From assembly GCA_018238825.1 (NCBI GenBank), contig JABCSP010000111.1:1-7144 (forward strand): a DNA stretch of 7,144 bases. The letters are read 5' to 3'. The notes beneath the pieces were generated by a model. The model searched no databases and was not told the origin of the DNA. It saw nothing but the letters and a program-made list of their open reading frames with translations. The number at the start of each line of letters is the position of its first letter. Position 1 is the stretch's first letter. The stretch comes from Candidatus Thorarchaeota archaeon. Its GTDB lineage: Archaea; Asgardarchaeota; Thorarchaeia; Thorarchaeales; Thorarchaeaceae. Below, piece after piece: positions 1-5,202 of this stretch. The translations under genes were made by a program, and so were the position numbers.

Positions 1-1
1 G

Positions 2-676
2 GTAAGCGACATTATTTTCGATTTCAACGTTAAGCCACGACTCAGCTCGGAAAAAGGCAATGCCATTTTAGTGGCGTCCAGTATTTACGAGGCGTGCCGC
101 TATTTTGAGCTTTTTCAAAACACTGAACTGAAAGGCAGATGCGCGGTGGTTACATCCTATAACCCGAGCACCCGGGACATCACCACCGAAGACACCGGAG
201 CAAACACCGAAACCGAAAAAGAGTTCATCTATAAAATCTACACCGATTTATTAGGTAGCAAAAAAACCGAAACCTACGAGGACGAGGCCAAGGAAAAGTT
301 TATAAACGAACCCGCGAATATGAGACTGCTGGTTGTGGTGGATAAACTCCTCGTTGGTTTTGATGTCCCGAGTTGTACCTACCTTTATATTGATAAATCC
401 ATGCAGGACCACGGATTGTTTCAGGCGATCTGCCGGGTAAACCGGCTGGATACCGACGATAAACAGTTCGGTTACATTGTGGATTACAAAGACCTCTTCC
501 GGAAAGTTGAAGATGCGGTTGCGGTCTATACTTCCGAGCTGGATTATGATGAGTTTGAAAAAACAGACTGTGATATTCTGCTGCAAGACCGCTTGAAAAA
601 GGGCCGAGAACGCCTTGATAATGCTCTGGAAGCTAAATCCTTGAGAAAGCTCATTCGATATTGTAATCCCTCTTGA
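2..676 (+). CDS. hsdR: Type I restriction enzyme R subunit (HsdR), internal fragment, both ends missing
   Basis: HsdR is the ATP-dependent translocase and nuclease subunit of type I restriction-modification complexes. The frame is open to the left edge (translation begins VSDIIFDFNVKPRLSS), so the GTG at 71 is an internal valine, not a start. What remains is the second RecA-like motor lobe: helicase motif V region (LLVVVDKLLVGFDVPS, bases ~329-376), then the motif VI-like QAICRVNR (~bases 422-445), then the start of the helical/C-terminal region. The nuclease domain and first motor lobe would lie to the left. Family-like sequence continues to KKGRERLDNALEA (ending ~634). The last 14 codons to the TGA at 674-676 do not resemble HsdR and are the antisense of the neighbouring dehydratase gene, so the stop is accidental. 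Base and codon use differ from the rest of the window. No hsdM or hsdS is visible. The family call is very sure; expression as an intact protein here is unlikely. Confidence 0.93.
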   Translation, partial: VSDIIFDFNVKPRLSSEKGNAILVASSIYEACRYFELFQNTELKGRCAVVTSYNPSTRDITTEDTGANTETEKEFIYKIYTDLLGSKKTETYEDEAKEKFINEPANMRLLVVVDKLLVGFDVPSCTYLYIDKSMQDHGLFQAICRVNRLDTDDKQFGYIVDYKDLFRKVEDAVAVYTSELDYDEFEKTDCDILLQDRLKKGRERLDNALEAKSLRKLIRYCNPS

Positions 677-1638
677 GTTGGTTCACCAGGCGCTGCAAGA
701 ATTGATTTTGCCATTTCTTCAAAGGGTTCTCCATTCTTGTCTAATGGAGGTGCAAATACACTCTTGAAACCAAATGAAAGAAGATCTGAAACAAGTATGG
801 AGTCACTAACCCCATTAATTCCGTTGATGATGGTTGCAATCGCTTGAGGTTCTACCATTCCGCCTACAACAAGAATTCTTGGTCCAGATGGATGTTTGAA
901 TGGTTTTACCTTAGAGAAGTCTTTCTCCTGAAATCCAGACTTGATGGTGTCGATGATATCTAAGAGACCTTGCGATTTCATCTTCTCTTTTACGGACATA
1001 GAAACTCTATGAATTTCGGAAGCTACAGACACCACAGGAGCAGTCAGGAAAGAGCGAACAAGTCGTGACAATTCAGTATATGATAGAACTTCAGGGTCAA
1101 CTACTCTAGCGCTGTATAGAAATTGAGCATCATGACGAAATTCTCGAACCATTGACACTGCTCGTTCATAATTATCCATCATGAATGGGCGGTCGAGGGT
1201 TGATTCAATCATCTTGCTCAGAAATTCAAGTTCTTTTTTCAAGTAAATCTCTGCAGAATCATCATTAGCATATCTTGTAACTGGGTAAGTCAAACGATAG
1301 ATACGGTCATCGGGAAATCTAATCTTCCAGATATCAGTGAGGTTTTGCAGAGAATCACAGGTATTACTTGGAAAGAGTAGACCGGTAATCTGGGGTAGTT
1401 GTTCATTGGTTCTCTGATTGTATAGATTTCGAATGTATGAACATGCAAATGTTTGTAGACTCTCTTCAAAACCACTACTTACTCCGGGAATTGCACTCAT
1501 TAACGAGGGCGTAAGACCATGAGCAAGTATTAGTTCGAGTGGAGTATGTGGATAGATATATCCAATAATTTCCTCACCAGCTTTTACAAGATCTCGTAGA
1601 CCTAAACCAGATTGTTCTAGTACTCCTTCGTAGCTCAC
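544..1638 (-). CDS. 2-hydroxyacyl-CoA dehydratase / benzoyl-CoA reductase D-family subunit, 3' truncated
   Basis: Members of this family (HgdA/HgdB, HadB/HadC, BcrB/BcrC) are iron-sulphur subunits that, with an ATP-driven activator, remove water from 2-hydroxyacyl-CoA or reduce aromatic acyl-CoA. Typical features are visible: an N-terminal GEEIIGYIYPHTPLELI block (residues 21-37), FACSYIR with Cys66, FPSNTCDSLQNLTDIW with Cys94 (both expected cluster ligands), and GPRILVVGG (252-260) opening the second Rossmann-like half. Where many relatives have DD-x-C-x-G, this one has SDLLSFG (284-290), with Ser288 at the Cys position. Real homology ends near residue 335 (~base 634); residues ~336-364 are the antisense of hsdR, so the C-terminal part that normally carries the third cluster cysteine is missing. 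Family length is roughly 380-430. The start is GTG at 1638: an in-frame stop lies ten codons upstream, no other start codon intervenes, and GAGGGAG (1650-1644) sits 5 bases before it. It is divergent from the acyl-CoA synthetase. The substrate cannot be told. Confidence 0.82.
   Translation of the reverse strand: MSYEGVLEQSGLGLRDLVKAGEEIIGYIYPHTPLELILAHGLTPSLMSAIPGVSSGFEESLQTFACSYIRNLYNQRTNEQLPQITGLLFPSNTCDSLQNLTDIWKIRFPDDRIYRLTYPVTRYANDDSAEIYLKKELEFLSKMIESTLDRPFMMDNYERAVSMVREFRHDAQFLYSARVVDPEVLSYTELSRLVRSFLTAPVVSVASEIHRVSMSVKEKMKSQGLLDIIDTIKSGFQEKDFSKVKPFKHPSGPRILVVGGMVEPQAIATIINGINGVSDSILVSDLLSFGFKSVFAPPLDKNGEPFEEMAKSILAAPGEPTQEGLQYRMSFLKDLASRALSRRSRPFFKRSCSRISQSVFSNSS
631..640. other. Sequence breakpoint joining hsdR to dehydratase gene tail-to-tail
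   Basis: To the left, the plus strand reads as HsdR up to ..RERLDNALEA (ending ~634). To the right, the minus strand reads as the dehydratase family up to ..RMSFLKDL (ending ~base 634). Both open frames then continue only as each other's antisense until a chance stop. G+C and codon use change at the same place. I see no terminal repeats, transposase or tRNA end, so a simple illegitimate join or an assembly chimera is favoured over a mobile-element insertion. The exact base is uncertain by several positions because it was placed from protein family resemblance. Confidence 0.7.
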
Positions 1639-1831
1639 AGTTGCTCCCTCGTCGGATTGTAGGGTCTAATGTTGAGTATCTAACAAAATCCGTCTTATTT
1701 GTTCCGCTAGATAGTCCAATTTTACTGGTAGAAGGTATTATTTAGCGAGATTGCTATGCAGGACAGCTATACTTTGAATGATTTTGACCATTAAAACAAG
1801 GGTCAGGTCACGAAAAGGAGAGGAGACAAAT
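1639..1831. promoter_or_regulatory. Divergent promoter region between dehydratase and acyl-CoA synthetase genes
   Basis: This 193-base non-coding stretch separates two divergent start codons. On the plus strand, TATACTTT at 1768-1775 is the best TATA-like element; a start of transcription ~25 bases on (~1797) would give a leader of ~35 bases containing the strong ribosome site. On the minus strand there are two AT-rich candidates: TAAATAATA (1744-1736) and AAATAAG (1700-1694). The second would give a leader of ~30 bases to the GTG at 1638. No clear operator palindrome was found. The promoter positions are inferred from archaeal spacing rules, not proven. Confidence 0.4.
1814..1825 (+). promoter_or_regulatory. 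Strong Shine-Dalgarno site fixing the acyl-CoA synthetase start
   Basis: AAAGGAGAGGAG contains two overlapping GGAG cores; the second ends 6 bases before the ATG at 1832. This decides for 1832 over the in-frame upstream ATG at 1778, which has no such site and lies immediately after the candidate TATA element at 1768-1775, where it would not be transcribed. Confidence 0.8.
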
Positions 1832-3583
1832 ATGGAAGACCAATTATGGCACAAATCGAGATGGCCATCCACTGTCAAGAAAACTCTAGACTACCCGGAT
1901 GAACCTCTCTATGCACTGCTTGATAATATTGCTGCGAAAAATCCAGATGCACCATCCACTTTATGGTCAGGCGTATCTAGAAGTTTCGCAGAAGTGAAAG
2001 ACGAAGCTGACAGGATTGCAAATTTCCTGGTCAGCAGAGGAATTAAGAAGGGAGATCGGGTTGCTATTTTCTTACCTAATCTTCCACAATACCCACCAGT
2101 CTTCTTCGGTATTCTGAAGACAGGTGCTATCGCAGTAACATGCAATCCATCATATACTGAATCGGAGTTGAATTTCCAGCTCAATGATGCTGGTGTCAAG
2201 GCTGTATTCTGCATGGATGATAAGAGATTCACACCCCTGACTTACAAAGCTGCTAAGGGAACTGGTGTTGAATCCGTGATTGTTTGCAATGTGAAGAGCT
2301 TCTTACCAAAAGTAAAGGCGGTTCTTGGAGGTCTCTTAGGTAAGATACCAAAGAGTCCCCATTATGAGGAAGGAATCACATATTTCTACGATAATATTGT
2401 GGCTGAGTTCCCAGCTAAAGCCCCTGATGTCACAATAGATGCTAAGAAGGACTTAGCCCTGATTTTGTACACCGGCGGTACAACAGGCACGCCAAAAGGA
2501 GCAATGCTGACTCATAGCAATCTGTACGCAAATGTGATACAACTAGAAGAGTGGGTTCAATTGGAACCCCCAGGTGGTGGAGCTCCCGAGAAGCTTATTC
2601 CTGGTGAAGAAATCTATGTTGGTGCTTTGCCTTGGTATCACAGTTTTGGATTAACACTAACAATGATTGCTTCGTACTTGATAGGAAGTGCAGTCATCTG
2701 CATACCTGACCCACGAGCTGGTAAACCTCCATTGACAGATCTACTAGCAGATGTTCAGAAATACAAAGGAACTGTGATGCACTGTGTTCCAGCACTTTTC
2801 GCAGGTATGGTAAACAATCCAGAAGTTGGAAAGTATGATCTATCATCGATCAAAGCATGCGGTTCAGGTGCGGCACCACTCCCACCCGAGCTAGCAAAGA
2901 ACTTTGAGGCTGCAACAGGATCGTTAGTGTTTGAGGGATACGGATTAACAGAAACATCACCAATGACTCATGCGAACCCATCTCTTACGAACCTTCGTAA
3001 ATTTGGTTCAATTGGTGTGCCTATTCCGGATACATACGCAGTCATTGTCGATATGGAAACTGGCGATAAGGTTCTAGCTCACGGAGAAACTGGAGAGATT
3101 GCCGTACATGGGCCACAAGTTTTCCCCGGTTACTGGAATAAACCAGATGAAACAGCTGCAGTGTTCCGTAAGTTCGATGGTAAGGATTACTTCCTCACTG
3201 GAGATATTGGTCACATTGATGATGATGGCTTCTTTGTTATCTCTGATAGAAAGAAAGACATGGTGAATGTTGGTGGTCTTAAGGCCTACCCGAGAGAGAT
3301 CGAGGATACTCTGTATGAACATCCAGCGATATCTATGGCAGCAGCCATTGGAGTACCAAAGGATGACAAAACAGGTAACGAATTCGTGAAGGCATTCGTA
3401 GTTCTAAAAGCTGGTCAAACAGCAACTTCCGACGAGATAATTGCATGGGCAAAGGAAAGACTTGCAGCTTACAAGCGTCCTAAGGAAGTTGACATCGTTC
3501 CAGAACTCCCAGTTAGCACTGCAGGGAAGGTCTTGCGAAGAGAACTTCGAGCCAAGGAATTGGAGAAGAGAGGTCTAAGTTAG
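1832..3583 (+). CDS. AMP-forming acyl-CoA synthetase (long-chain fatty-acid-CoA ligase-like)
   Basis: The enzyme activates a carboxylic acid to acyl-CoA in two steps, through acyl-AMP, using ATP and CoA; it is probably cytosolic, since no signal peptide or clear membrane helix is seen. The 583-residue protein carries the full set of ANL superfamily motifs in order: P-loop YTGGTTGTPKG (213-223), LPWYHSFG in the acyl pocket region, the adenine-binding YGLTET (370-375), LTGD with Asp458 for the ribose, hinge motif DRKKDM (472-477), VGGLKAYPREIE, and the near-terminal STAGK with catalytic Lys566. No key residue is missing and the length fits FadD-like ligases. The starting ATG is chosen by the strong ribosome site at 1814-1825. 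Motifs do not fix the substrate: long-chain fatty acids are likely, but aryl acids are possible given the divergent benzoyl-CoA reductase/dehydratase-family gene. It appears monocistronic, since hairpins and a T-run follow it and the next gene is convergent. Confidence 0.93.
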   Translation: MEDQLWHKSRWPSTVKKTLDYPDEPLYALLDNIAAKNPDAPSTLWSGVSRSFAEVKDEADRIANFLVSRGIKKGDRVAIFLPNLPQYPPVFFGILKTGAIAVTCNPSYTESELNFQLNDAGVKAVFCMDDKRFTPLTYKAAKGTGVESVIVCNVKSFLPKVKAVLGGLLGKIPKSPHYEEGITYFYDNIVAEFPAKAPDVTIDAKKDLALILYTGGTTGTPKGAMLTHSNLYANVIQLEEWVQLEPPGGGAPEKLIPGEEIYVGALPWYHSFGLTLTMIASYLIGSAVICIPDPRAGKPPLTDLLADVQKYKGTVMHCVPALFAGMVNNPEVGKYDLSSIKACGSGAAPLPPELAKNFEAATGSLVFEGYGLTETSPMTHANPSLTNLRKFGSIGVPIPDTYAVIVDMETGDKVLAHGETGEIAVHGPQVFPGYWNKPDETAAVFRKFDGKDYFLTGDIGHIDDDGFFVISDRKKDMVNVGGLKAYPREIEDTLYEHPAISMAAAIGVPKDDKTGNEFVKAFVVLKAGQTATSDEIIAWAKERLAAYKRPKEVDIVPELPVSTAGKVLRRELRAKELEKRGLS

Positions 3584-3587
3584 ACCT
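3571..3587 (+). repeat. Perfect 7-bp hairpin spanning the stop codon of the acyl-CoA synthetase
   Basis: AGGTCTA (3571-3577) and TAGACCT (3581-3587) are exact inverted repeats separated by AGT. The TAG stop codon (3581-3583) begins the right arm. It lies 6 bases before the terminator hairpin, so the transcript would end in two tandem stem-loops. A role in transcript end protection or in termination is inferred only. Confidence 0.6.
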
Positions 3588-3593
3588 AGTATC

Positions 3594-3627
3594 GCGGGAG
3601 AATGTACTCCCGCCGCTCCCTTTTTTT
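3594..3627 (+). terminator. Hairpin plus T-run transcription terminator
   Basis: GCGGGAG (3594-3600) pairs exactly with CTCCCGC (3607-3613) around a 6-base loop, and seven T residues follow at 3621-3627. It lies 10 bases after the stop of the acyl-CoA synthetase. The T-run alone could end transcription in archaea; the strong stem adds to the case. The next gene reads toward it from the opposite strand. No matching T-run serves that strand. Confidence 0.75.
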
Positions 3628-3740
3628 AATATCATATGTTCGAATTACATCTACAGATTTATTCTGTTCCAACTTCTTAACCTAGGATTTTGTCACCTGA
3701 CGCAATCCGTAAAACTCAGTGATTGAAACTAGTTCTCCGT

Positions 3741-4490
3741 TCACACACGTTCAAAGGTTGCTCTCATTGTACCACCACAGTAGCCACACTTGGCTTCCAT
3801 TGGACCAACCCAATCAACACCCTCATGAGAAACTTCAGCTCCGCATGAAGGACACTTCAGAGGTAGACGCACAGTTGTGGTCTGACTGCCATGATATTGA
3901 ACACTTTTTTTATGCTTATCTGGAATTACATGTATTGGTGCTTCAACGGCAATACTCTCGTGAAACTCTCTTCCTTTGCGTCCTCTTCTGTTACTAACTA
4001 GGCTTCCAATGCAAATAGGAACAAAAATTACAACAGGGATGATTATGAAAATCAAATCAAAGGGGTCAATTGATGCTAATAATCCAGGAACGTGACTGTC
4101 GTCATAGACCCCTATTTCGTAGTAACCACTGGTGTCGTGGTATACTGAATTTTCACTGACTGTGATATATACAGTAGAACTCGAGTTTAGTGTAAAATCG
4201 GCATATGGATAATTACCAGTGTCATTTCCACTTGCAGTAATTATGTTTGAACCAGAAATATCCCAAGAAACAGTAATCTTGACTTCAAGATCATCCCAAT
4301 CCGGTTCGATAACTACTGTCCAGTGCCCAGCTTCTAAATCTGATACATAACTGTTGGTTGATCCAGAGTCAATATATTCATCAGTTCTTGGAACGTTAGA
4401 AACAAGATCAGCTTGAGCAGAAACAGTTCTAATTAGTAAAAGCATGGATACTAACAGAATTCCGAAAACGAGTCGTCGCCTGTCCATCAT
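3741..4490 (-). CDS. Secreted-domain membrane protein with cytoplasmic zinc ribbon, unknown function
   Basis: I do not recognise a named family. The 249-residue chain starts with a clear signal peptide (basic MMDRRR, hydrophobic core ~8-20, likely cut near SAQA, ~24-27). Residues ~28-133 are rich in Ser, Thr, Asp and alternating hydrophobics, and resemble a small beta-sandwich of the pre-peptidase C-terminal (PPC) kind; sequons NDT (89) and NSS (102) could be N-glycosylated. A single membrane helix lies at ~144-165, followed by the positive stop-transfer stretch NRRGRKGR. The cytoplasmic tail ends in a zinc ribbon, CPSC (213-216) and CGYC (235-238). Topology is therefore type I, with outside sensing or binding and an inside metal knuckle. 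The start is ATG 4490 or ATG 4487; only a weak AGGT precedes it and a TATA-like element lies at 4529-4519, suggesting an almost leaderless transcript. It lies 49 bases after the carbonic-anhydrase-like gene on the same strand. Confidence 0.85.
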   Translation of the reverse strand: MMDRRRLVFGILLVSMLLLIRTVSAQADLVSNVPRTDEYIDSGSTNSYVSDLEAGHWTVVIEPDWDDLEVKITVSWDISGSNIITASGNDTGNYPYADFTLNSSSTVYITVSENSVYHDTSGYYEIGVYDDSHVPGLLASIDPFDLIFIIIPVVIFVPICIGSLVSNRRGRKGREFHESIAVEAPIHVIPDKHKKSVQYHGSQTTTVRLPLKCPSCGAEVSHEGVDWVGPMEAKCGYCGGTMRATFERV

Positions 4491-4518
4491 GAGTACCTAA
4501 ATCAATGAGAATTATTGC

Positions 4519-4529
4519 ATATTATTATA
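4519..4529 (-). promoter_or_regulatory. Candidate TATA element for the membrane protein gene
   Basis: On the minus strand this reads TATAATAATAT. Its centre is ~34 bases before the start codon at 4490, which would place transcription start ~8 bases before the ATG, giving a near-leaderless mRNA that fits the weak ribosome site. The gene could equally be read through from the upstream carbonic-anhydrase-like gene, which ends at 4540. Confidence 0.35.
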
Positions 4530-4539
4530 GTTGCTGGGA

Positions 4540-5067
4540 TTATGGATTCATTCCAGACTCAGATTCTTTGTGAGTTTTTCCTAGTTCGACATAGAGTCGT
4601 GCACCAACCATGAATGATTCACGAAGACCTTCTGGTACTTCCTTCACAACCTTGCCAGGAATTCCCAAGACAAGACTTCCATCAGGAATGACCGTATTGT
4701 TTGTAACTACAGAACCTGCGCCGATAACACAATCATTTCCAACTTTTGCACCATCAAGTACTATTGAACCCATTCCCACAACAGTGCGGTCTCCAATCTC
4801 ACAGGCATGTATCACACAGTTATGGCCAGCAGTCACATACTCACCAATGATTGTTGGATTGGTGACTGTTGTATGCACTGTACAATTATCCTGAATGGAG
4901 GTTCCCTTTCCAACCCGGATATAGTTCATATCAGCACGAAGTACTGCAAACTCCCATATACTTGCATCCGGAGCAATTTCAATATCTCCAATCAATGATG
5001 CTCGGGGAGAAACGTAAGCTTCAGGATCAACTTTTGGTTTCTTTCCGTCAAATTCGTAGAGACCCAA
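4540..5067 (-). CDS. Gamma-class carbonic anhydrase-like hexapeptide-repeat protein
   Basis: The family forms trimers of left-handed beta-helices; true members interconvert CO2 and bicarbonate at a metal held by three histidines across subunits. The 175-residue protein has repeating hexapeptides (IGDIEI, IGEYVT, IGDRTV, VGNDCV, IGAGSV) and ends in a helix that packs on the helix axis (~150-175). The active-site set is intact: VLRAD (Arg44, Asp46), IQDN (59-61 as Gln-Asp-Asn) and His65, His82 and His87, the last two with the family's x4 spacing. His65 and His82 are only 17 apart, so the acidic loop of the methanogen Cam type is absent and it is CamH/YrdA-like. The start is TTG at 5067: a TGA lies in frame two codons upstream, the next ATG is codon 47, and AGGTG (5078-5074) sits 6 bases before. 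It is divergent from the acyl-CoA dehydrogenase and upstream of the membrane protein gene. Many close relatives have untested or other activities, so catalysis is likely but not assured. Confidence 0.9.
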   Translation of the reverse strand: MGLYEFDGKKPKVDPEAYVSPRASLIGDIEIAPDASIWEFAVLRADMNYIRVGKGTSIQDNCTVHTTVTNPTIIGEYVTAGHNCVIHACEIGDRTVVGMGSIVLDGAKVGNDCVIGAGSVVTNNTVIPDGSLVLGIPGKVVKEVPEGLRESFMVGARLYVELGKTHKESESGMNP

Positions 5068-5073
5068 TATTCA

Positions 5074-5078
5074 CACCT
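5074..5078 (-). promoter_or_regulatory. Shine-Dalgarno AGGTG supporting a TTG start
   Basis: The minus strand reads AGGTG from 5078 to 5074, 6 bases before TTG at 5067-5065. The in-frame TGA at 5073-5071 rules out any longer reading frame, so the TTG is the only start that keeps the conserved N-terminal beta-helix coils. Confidence 0.65.
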
Positions 5079-5187
5079 GAAGTGGATTTTACTGCTCTGT
5101 ATCTTTAAGACTATCGTAACCACAATAGTTAGTTTTGAAAATTCCTTGATTTCCAGAACACATTTTACAGGCTTGAGTAAATCTATT

Positions 5188-5194
5188 GAAGGAG
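5188..5194 (+). promoter_or_regulatory. Shine-Dalgarno GAAGGAG fixing the acyl-CoA dehydrogenase start
   Basis: GAAGGAG ends 8 bases before the ATG at 5203. The longer reading frame beginning at 5146 would place this site inside the coding region and add 19 residues that do not look like the family N-terminus, so 5203 is preferred. Confidence 0.75.
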
Positions 5195-5202
5195 AAAATA
5201 AT

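Larger units (their letters stand above)
5068..5202. promoter_or_regulatory. Divergent promoter region of carbonic anhydrase-like and acyl-CoA dehydrogenase genes
   Basis: This 135-base non-coding gap lies between two divergent starts. The near-palindromic TCTTTAAGA (5102-5110) is the most TATA-like stretch on either strand. For the minus gene it would give a leader of roughly 10-15 bases; for the plus gene a leader of roughly 70. The plus-strand side also has AT-rich TTTTGAAAATT (5133-5143). I cannot decide between them, and see no convincing operator. Confidence 0.35.

Noticed and set aside
71..73. GTG as the start of the hsdR fragment
   Set aside because: The frame is open and family-like from base 2 (VSDIIFDFNVKPRLSS), so 71 is an internal valine.
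544..633. C-terminal tail of the dehydratase-family protein as a real domain extension
   Set aside because: It is the exact antisense of conserved hsdR coding sequence, with low-complexity Ser/Arg content and no family resemblance.
2..676. A new defence system built around the HsdR fragment
   Set aside because: The fragment is broken, has no partner genes, and sits at a probable chimeric junction; the neighbouring genes are metabolic.
1757..1795. Short 12-codon ATG reading frame in the intergenic region
   Set aside because: It overlaps the candidate TATA element, lacks a ribosome site and is too short to support.
1778..1831. Longer N-terminus of the acyl-CoA synthetase from ATG 1778
   Set aside because: It has no ribosome site, begins immediately after the likely TATA element, and the strong AAAGGAGAGGAG supports 1832.
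4610..5108. Overlapping plus-strand open frames across the carbonic anhydrase-like gene
   Set aside because: They are antisense shadows of a gene with intact active-site motifs and a forced start.
5146..5202. Longer N-terminus of the acyl-CoA dehydrogenase from ATG 5146
   Set aside because: It would contain the GAAGGAG ribosome site and adds non-family residues; 5203 fits better.
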